Assembly: GCA_028117185.1 (NCBI GenBank)
Contig: JAOHHD010000032.1
Span: forward strand, 1-11,882
DNA length: 11,882 bases
Origin: Luminiphilus sp.
GTDB taxonomy: Bacteria; Pseudomonadota; Gammaproteobacteria; Pseudomonadales; Halieaceae
Reading direction: 5' to 3'
Made by a program: the position numbers and the translations under genes. Below are positions 7,956-11,882 of the stretch, piece after piece. The notes under the pieces are model-generated. The model saw nothing but the letters and a program-made list of their open reading frames with translations, was not told where the DNA came from and searched no databases. Numbering within the stretch: position 1 is the first letter of the stretch; every line of letters starts with the position of its first letter.

Positions 7956-8336
7956 TTAAATATCGTCAGCTTCCCACAGAGCAGAGCCGTGGCACGTCAG
8001 CGTTTCACGCTCCATCTGAGCGACGTCTGATGAAGGATAGGCGTCCCAGAATGCGCCGAAGTCCGCAAAGGAACCCCAAGAGACAACATACTGTACGTCG
8101 GTACCGTCACCGTCTGCACCCACTGCTACGGGAAACAGAACGTGAACGTCCATATCACCGCCACCGGGCAGCTTAGACGCCGCGTCCTTCCACTTGCCCG
8201 CCTGCTCAACCACGGACTCTTCTGCGACGTCACCGTTAATATTGCACTTCCACATTTGGACTGGATCACCCGCAGAGGCGAATGGGGACAACAACATCAA
8301 AGCGCTAACTGCTGATACAAAACCTTTAGTTTTCAT
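7956..8336 (-). CDS. Small secreted protein of unknown function
   Basis: The product has 126 residues. It begins with a typical signal peptide: a lysine-containing start, a hydrophobic core of about 14 residues, and an ASA/GD cleavage site near residue 23. The mature protein of about 103 residues is acidic, has two cysteines (about 31 and 114) that could pair in the periplasm, and is rich in Trp, Phe and Gly (VSWGSFADFGAFWDAYPSS). Its size and alternating pattern resemble a single dimeric alpha/beta-barrel (ABM-like) domain, but this is only an impression and I do not recognise the family. ATG 8336 is well supported by an AGGAG ribosome-binding site (8343-8347, reverse strand) eight bases upstream. 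A strong terminator follows, so it is a single-gene unit. No motif links it to the synthetase pathway. Confidence 0.85.
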   Translation of the reverse strand: MKTKGFVSAVSALMLLSPFASAGDPVQMWKCNINGDVAEESVVEQAGKWKDAASKLPGGGDMDVHVLFPVAVGADGDGTDVQYVVSWGSFADFGAFWDAYPSSDVAQMERETLTCHGSALWEADDI

Positions 8337-8364
8337 AGGGATCTCCTAGTTATAGATGCGCAGT

Positions 8365-8393
8365 AATGTATCAACGGCAGTGGTTCAGTACAA
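8365..8393 (-). promoter_or_regulatory. Candidate sigma70-type promoter of the small secreted protein gene
   Basis: Reading the minus strand, TTGTAC (8393-8388) and TACATT (8370-8365) are separated by 17 bases, about 28 bases before the start codon. The match is partial: three of six at -35 and four of six at -10. A 14-base dyad, AATTG-CGAT-CAATT (8397-8410), lies directly upstream of the -35 and could be an operator. Confidence 0.35.
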
Positions 8394-8475
8394 AGTAATT
8401 GCGATCAATTGGGTCTCTGTGTCACCTTTTGCACAATCAGACGTTAAAATCCGCCCAAGAACAATATTTGTCGCT

Positions 8476-8521
8476 AAATCGGACGCCAAAATCGGACGCC
8501 AAAATCGGGCAAAATCGGGTA
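8476..8521. repeat. Short tandem repeat array (2 x 13 bp, then 2 x 10 bp)
   Basis: Two identical 13-base units AAATCGGACGCCA are followed by AAATCGGGCA and AAATCGGGTA, then a further partial AAAACG. The 10-base units look like the 13-base unit with three bases missing and one or two substitutions. The array is too short and lacks the spacers needed for a CRISPR. It lies between the flavoprotein remnant and the small secreted protein gene, upstream of that gene's promoter region. Confidence 0.8.
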
Positions 8522-8537
8522 AAAACGATATTTATCG
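8521..8537 (-). terminator. Possible weak terminator after the flavoprotein remnant
   Basis: On the minus strand CGATA-AA-TATCG is followed by five T, five bases after the TAA stop of the flavoprotein remnant. The stem is only 5 bp and A/T-rich, and it overlaps one of the 15-base repeats, so termination would be weak at best. Confidence 0.35.
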
Positions 8538-8541
8538 CCCT

Positions 8542-9585
8542 TTAAGCAGCAGACTGCCCGGAAGCGAGCCGCTGGCCTAACAACCGCCCAAAGGTAATCG
8601 CGGGCGTCACCAGCATGCCATTGGTATAAGCCGCCCCAGATGTGGCGCCTGCACCAATCACTTCACCGATGGCGAATAAATTTGGGATTGGTCGTGCTTC
8701 GCGATCGAGCACCCGCAAGCTGGCGTCGATGCTGAGCCCCGCGAAGGAGACCAAGGTCCAGCCTTGCATGGCGATGCTGTAGAACGGCGGCTTTGTTAGT
8801 GGCAAGGGTCGTGACACACGGCCATAAGGATCTGCACCGCCAACGGCGATGCTGTGATTGTAATCATTGACGGTTGCGGTGAGGGTGGCGGGATTCAGGC
8901 CTGCTCGGAAGGCCAACTCACTCACTGTCATGGCCCTGTGGAACATGGGGTTACTCTGATACTCGTTGGCAATTCTTTGTCGGGTCCAGTCGGGAATAAT
9001 GGGGTCCGATTTTTCAAGCATGTCAGCGTCAAAAATAGCCCAGTGCCGATGCCCCGGTTGCCGATAGATGCCGCGCTCAATCTGATGCACGCTGGGGTGA
9101 TCTTCTCTCACAAAACGCTCGCCTCGCGCGTTGACGACGATTTCCCAAGGCGATCGAGCCGCAGGGTTTAAGGGGGCGTAGGCAAACATCTGACAGGGGT
9201 AGCGATGGGCATCTGGAATGAGTCCCGGTAGGCAGGCGTACTTTTCCGCGCCGACAATCGCTGCGCCGGCAGACATGCCCAATAGCAGGCCGTTGCCTAA
9301 TGATGTTGGGTAGGCCGTCTGCGCATACAGCGGCACGCCATGTAGCTCCTCGAACAATCTTGGATTGGCAGCGCAGCCGCCCGTCGCAACGACGACATGG
9401 GACGCTTTAACGTCTCGATGTCCAAACGGTCCGTCCACCGTAACGCCTGTGATGGCACCGGAGGGTTGCTGCTGCAGGGCCGTTGCCGACGTGCCCGTGA
9501 GTAGCGTGACTTGTTGATTGCTGATGGCCTGATTGAGACTCGGCATTGGTATAGACCAGCTTGCGTAATACGTCGTCGCGAACAT
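8542..9585 (-). pseudogene. FAD-dependent oxidoreductase (fumarate reductase/succinate dehydrogenase flavoprotein type), N-terminus lost
   Basis: The open frame has 347 residues and corresponds to the C-terminal two thirds of a FAD_binding_2-type flavoprotein, a group that includes fumarate reductases, 3-ketosteroid dehydrogenases and tricarballylate dehydrogenase. Visible markers are VVVATGGCAANPRLF (about residues 64-78) and the closing FAD-site motif FAIGEVIGAGATSGAAYTNG (about 304-323). The N-terminal dinucleotide-binding GxGxxG fold is missing, roughly 150 residues by comparison with the usual size near 490. Homology appears to begin near residue 16; the preceding residues are the out-of-frame reading of the neighbouring enoyl-CoA hydratase gene. 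The apparent ATG at 9585 is therefore an accident of that overlap and has no ribosome-binding site. Without the Rossmann motif the protein could not bind FAD normally. The 3' end is intact. Confidence 0.82.
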
Positions 9586-10048
9586 TACCCCGCCACAAAG
9601 GGTAACCCGCCATATCTGGCACCAGACCCCAGCGCATCTCCATTACGCTACATCGCGTATCGGGATGCACAATACGGATGTCAGCACCTGACAATATATT
9701 GAGCCCGCCTCCAATCGCAATGCCATGCGCGGCAGCAATGACTGGCATAGGCAGCGTTCGCCAACCCCAAGCCACTTGCTGGAAACGATTGGCAACACCA
9801 TGGGTCCGCTCGAGTAATTTTGTCGGTGCGCTATCGCCCTGCAAACTAGCCATATCAAGACCGGCACAAAATCCTCTGCCCTCACCTGAGACCACCACCG
9901 CGCGAAGATCAGGTTGCACTGCCAGCTCAGCGATCGCTGAGATAATAGCGTCGAACATTGCCGAATCCAGTGCGTTTATTTTATCCGGCCGGGTCAAGGT
10001 CACGCGAGCAATATGATCCGAGGTGGTTATCGAGACTCTGTCACTCAT
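9407..10048 (-). CDS. Enoyl-CoA hydratase/isomerase (crotonase) family protein, C-terminus lost
   Basis: Residues 1-167 of this 213-residue frame are a normal crotonase N-terminal part: LTRPDKINALDSAMFDAI at 18-35, the oxyanion-hole segments FCAGLDM (60-66) and GIAIGGGLNI (109-118), then MRWGLVPDM and the family-typical VRDDVLRKLVYT ending at 167. Family members continue for about 90 more residues, including the C-terminal helices needed for oligomerisation. Here the frame instead runs into flavoprotein DNA in the wrong frame, giving about 46 unrelated residues before a stop. ATG 10048 is well supported by GGAG (10056-10059, reverse strand) about seven bases upstream. The promoter-proximal end is thus intact, but the product should be unstable or inactive. 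The natural substrate is unknown; the intact ancestor probably acted in fatty-acid or related acyl-CoA metabolism together with the flavoprotein. Confidence 0.85.
   Translation of the reverse strand: MSDRVSITTSDHIARVTLTRPDKINALDSAMFDAIISAIAELAVQPDLRAVVVSGEGRGFCAGLDMASLQGDSAPTKLLERTHGVANRFQQVAWGWRTLPMPVIAAAHGIAIGGGLNILSGADIRIVHPDTRCSVMEMRWGLVPDMAGYPLWRGNVRDDVLRKLVYTNAESQSGHQQSTSHATHGHVGNGPAAATLRCHHRRYGGRTVWTSRR
9538..9550 (-). other. Fusion junction between the crotonase and flavoprotein genes
   Basis: Crotonase homology stops after LVYT (codon ending at 9548). Flavoprotein homology begins near SLNQAIS (first codon at 9540), in a different frame. The missing parts of both genes would total at least about 700 bases, so a single deletion or an assembly join explains the pattern. 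No insertion sequence or long repeat is visible at the point. Confidence 0.75.
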
Positions 10049-10093
10049 AAAACAGCTCCATTGTGATGATGCGTTCAGTACTCACTGAGGCTT

Positions 10094-10108
10094 GGCATAG
10101 TGTATGCC
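10094..10108. promoter_or_regulatory. 15-base dyad, candidate operator upstream of the crotonase gene
   Basis: GGCATA-GTG-TATGCC is a perfect inverted repeat with 6-base arms, centred about 53 bases upstream of the crotonase start codon. That spacing suits a repressor site. A TATACT resembling a -10 box on the minus strand (10134-10139) lies just upstream, but without a convincing -35. Confidence 0.4.
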
Positions 10109-10185
10109 GAAATACCGCGGAACAGAGAGACCCAGTATAACGCTCACGGGTCGAACCACGACATCAACCCAAGAATGCGCGCCCT

Positions 10186-11882
10186 TCATTCACTTAAGTA
10201 CCTGAGTGGATCAATTTGCTCGGGCAACCCACCCACCGTCGACTCGACAAAGAGGCGATGCCAAAGCGCAAACTGCAACAGGCTCATTAACAGGCGGCCT
10301 GCGCCACCCGAACGTTGCTGAGTGGCGAGCGCTAATGTGACACCTTTTGGATTAAACCAACGTCTTATCGCTTCATTGCGCAGCAGGATTTGACCTAGCA
10401 GCGCCAAGCGATCGCCCTGCCACCAGTCATTAACGGGCACATAAAAACCGCGTTTTTTAGCTGCGAAATGCTCGGTGGGCATAAAGCCCGCTGCCCACTG
10501 CTTGAGAATTTTCTTACCTTCGTGCCGGTCACTTTTAAGGCTGTCCGGCAGCATAAGCCCCCATTCAACGATTCTGCGATCGACAAACGGCATGCGCCCC
10601 TCGACGCCTTGCGCCATCAACATACGATCAGCTTTGACCAAGAGGTTATTTGGCAATGCATGCTCAAGGTCCAACGCCTGCATTTTTTGCAAGGCACTCC
10701 AGCGCGATGGGTAAGATCCCCAGCTCTCTATCAGCGGCGTGCGCCAGTGCGCGCGAGCAGCTTGCAAATCAGGCCCCAATAACTGGTTGGCAATACTGCC
10801 CCGTAGATCGCCTCTAGCGCGAAATCCACCGGTTCCCGGAAATAAACAGCGTTTCATGAAGCGTTCTGCAGCACCCGTGCGGTAACGACCGTAACCGGCA
10901 AAACTTTCATCGCCGCCCTCACCCGAAAAAACGACCTTCATCGTTTTGGAGGCTTCCTCTGCTAACAGGAGCGTTGGCAAGTTGGCCGGGTCGCGCATTA
11001 AGTCATCAGCGGCCCACACGGTTTGCACCAAACGAGCTAGCAAGTCATCTGGCGTGGGCGTGATCACGCGATGGCGGGTGCTAAAATGCGTCGCTAGCCG
11101 AGTGGCCACATCGAGCTCATCCCCCACGGAAGATCCGGGAAACCCGATCGAAAAAGTATGGATATCCTCCATGCCATAGCGGCGCATCAGACCCAGCAAG
11201 ATAGTGGAATCCACGCCGCCTGATAGAAATAGTCCAATGGGCACATCGGCACGTTGATGCTGCGTGAAGACGCCCTCCATTAAGCTATCAAGTGACGAGA
11301 TCGGATCGGCGTGACTATTCGGCGTGGTCTGAGCAACGGACCAATGACGCCAGCGCTCAACTCGTTGACCTGCCCTGATGAGTACCGCTTCGCCGGGCAG
11401 TACTCGTTCAATACCGCAAAAAGGGGTGTCACGGGCGAGCGGATGCTGCGCCTCCATATACTGAACCAATGCGGTCGGGTTGAGATCTGGCTGTTGCGGC
11501 ATCAGGGCCAGTAATGCCTTAATCTCAGAAGCAAAACGCACCCCCGCAGTCTCCTCGTAACAGTACAAGGGTTTCATTCCGAGGGGGTCACGTACCAGCA
11601 GCACTTCGTTCTGCTCGGCATCATGCAGCGCAAAGGCATACATGCCCTCTAGCCTAGTCAGGACATCTCGGCCCCAGGCGGCGTACCCTTGCAGGATGAC
11701 CTCTGAGTCCGATTGCGTTGCAAAACGGGCACCTTCGGATACGAGCCGCTCTCTCAGCTCGATATGGTTATAGATCTCGCCATTTGCCACCAACGCAAAA
11801 CGACCGCAGGATGACCGTAGCGGCTGAGCCCCCCCCCTCAAGGTCAATAATCGATAGCCGGGTATGGCCCAACGCCACCCCA
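10186..11882 (-). CDS. asnB: Asparagine synthase (glutamine-hydrolysing), 5' end outside window, frameshifted at a G9 tract
   Basis: This is a class-II glutamine amidotransferase joined to an ATP-dependent synthetase domain, as in AsnB. The glutaminase part shows ANGEIYNH (around 11764-11787) and VRDPLGMKPLYC. The synthetase part shows the PP-loop FLSGGVDST with SGGVDST at 11203-11223, then FSGEGGDESFAGYGRY and VEGRMPFVDRRIVEW. The C-terminus appears complete, with a TGA stop at 10186-10188. The catalytic Cys2 and about 55 N-terminal residues lie beyond the window. From the edge the frame reads GHTRLSIIDLEGG, then a run of nine G (11829-11837) shifts it; eight G would give IIDLEGGAQPL, the expected family sequence. 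As written, the upstream frame ends at a TAA at 11768-11770. The role could be asparagine synthesis or amidation in an exopolysaccharide or natural-product pathway. The 137-base gap to the next gene gives no clear sign of co-transcription. Confidence 0.88.
   Translation of the reverse strand, partial: GWRWAIPGYRLLTLRGGAQPLRSSCGRFALVANGEIYNHIELRERLVSEGARFATQSDSEVILQGYAAWGRDVLTRLEGMYAFALHDAEQNEVLLVRDPLGMKPLYCYEETAGVRFASEIKALLALMPQQPDLNPTALVQYMEAQHPLARDTPFCGIERVLPGEAVLIRAGQRVERWRHWSVAQTTPNSHADPISSLDSLMEGVFTQHQRADVPIGLFLSGGVDSTILLGLMRRYGMEDIHTFSIGFPGSSVGDELDVATRLATHFSTRHRVITPTPDDLLARLVQTVWAADDLMRDPANLPTLLLAEEASKTMKVVFSGEGGDESFAGYGRYRTGAAERFMKRCLFPGTGGFRARGDLRGSIANQLLGPDLQAARAHWRTPLIESWGSYPSRWSALQKMQALDLEHALPNNLLVKADRMLMAQGVEGRMPFVDRRIVEWGLMLPDSLKSDRHEGKKILKQWAAGFMPTEHFAAKKRGFYVPVNDWWQGDRLALLGQILLRNEAIRRWFNPKGVTLALATQQRSGGAGRLLMSLLQFALWHRLFVESTVGGLPEQIDPLRYLSE
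11829..11837 (-). repeat. Nine-G homopolymer causing an apparent frameshift in asnB-like gene
   Basis: The coding strand has nine consecutive G between the codons for LSIIDL and AQPL. The upstream frame (GHTRLSIIDLE) and the downstream frame (GAQPLRSSCGRFALV) are both clear asparagine synthase sequence but differ by one base. A tract of 8 (or 5 or 11) would join them. Such tracts are prone to both slippage in the cell and sequencing error. Confidence 0.85.

Larger units (their letters stand above)
8460..8538. repeat. Pair of near-identical 15-base repeats flanking a tandem array
   Basis: The 15-mers at 8460-8474 and 8524-8538 agree at 13 of 15 positions (AACNATATTTNTCGC). They are direct repeats 64 bases apart and enclose the tandem array at 8476-8521. 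Each copy is itself nearly palindromic. No gene lies in this stretch. Confidence 0.6.

Noticed and set aside
8476..8521. Tandem units that could suggest a CRISPR array
   Set aside because: The units are 10-13 bases, directly adjacent, without unique spacers, and no cas gene is present.
9407..9550. A deliberate crotonase-flavoprotein fusion enzyme
   Set aside because: The two parts are in different frames and each lacks essential residues of its own fold, so no bifunctional product can be made.

Overview
The window looks like part of a proteobacterial chromosome, most likely a gammaproteobacterium and possibly marine. This rests on gene content and a moderately GC-rich composition judged by eye. 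No RNA gene or taxonomic marker is present, so the assignment is tentative.

Layout. The left edge carries an azlC-type branched-chain amino acid exporter gene on the minus strand. Its stop overlaps the presumed azlD start at the window edge. About 550 bases without a recognisable gene follow, then a plus-strand DUF418/YeiB-type membrane protein. From 2506 to the right edge every gene is on the minus strand. Read in transcription order (right to left) these are: a glutamine-dependent asparagine synthase (5' end outside the window); an enoyl-CoA hydratase-like gene joined out of frame to the C-terminal part of a fumarate-reductase-type flavoprotein; a small secreted protein with its own terminator; an arginine amidinotransferase of the AGAT/CyrA/SxtG type; and a membrane-bound single-module nonribosomal peptide synthetase of the Pls/PosA type.

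Central system. The amidinotransferase gene and the synthetase gene are 33 bases apart and probably co-transcribed. The synthetase has the architecture of epsilon-poly-L-lysine synthetase: adenylation domain, carrier domain, three pairs of membrane helices and three tandem acyltransferase-like beta-helix domains. The amidinotransferase makes a guanidino compound and releases ornithine. The adenylation pocket keeps the amino-acid-binding Asp and has an Asp at the position where the ornithine code also has one. I infer a pathway to a cationic, possibly guanidinylated, homo-oligomer or poly-amino acid; the product is not known from sequence.

Lesions. Three large genes are each interrupted. The synthetase is one continuous frame broken by a single in-frame TGA inside its second membrane helix. 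The asparagine synthase changes frame at a run of nine G, where eight would restore it. The crotonase and flavoprotein genes meet at what looks like a deletion junction. They could be real decay, recoding or phase variation, or sequencing/assembly errors, and checking the reads comes before any biological reading of them.
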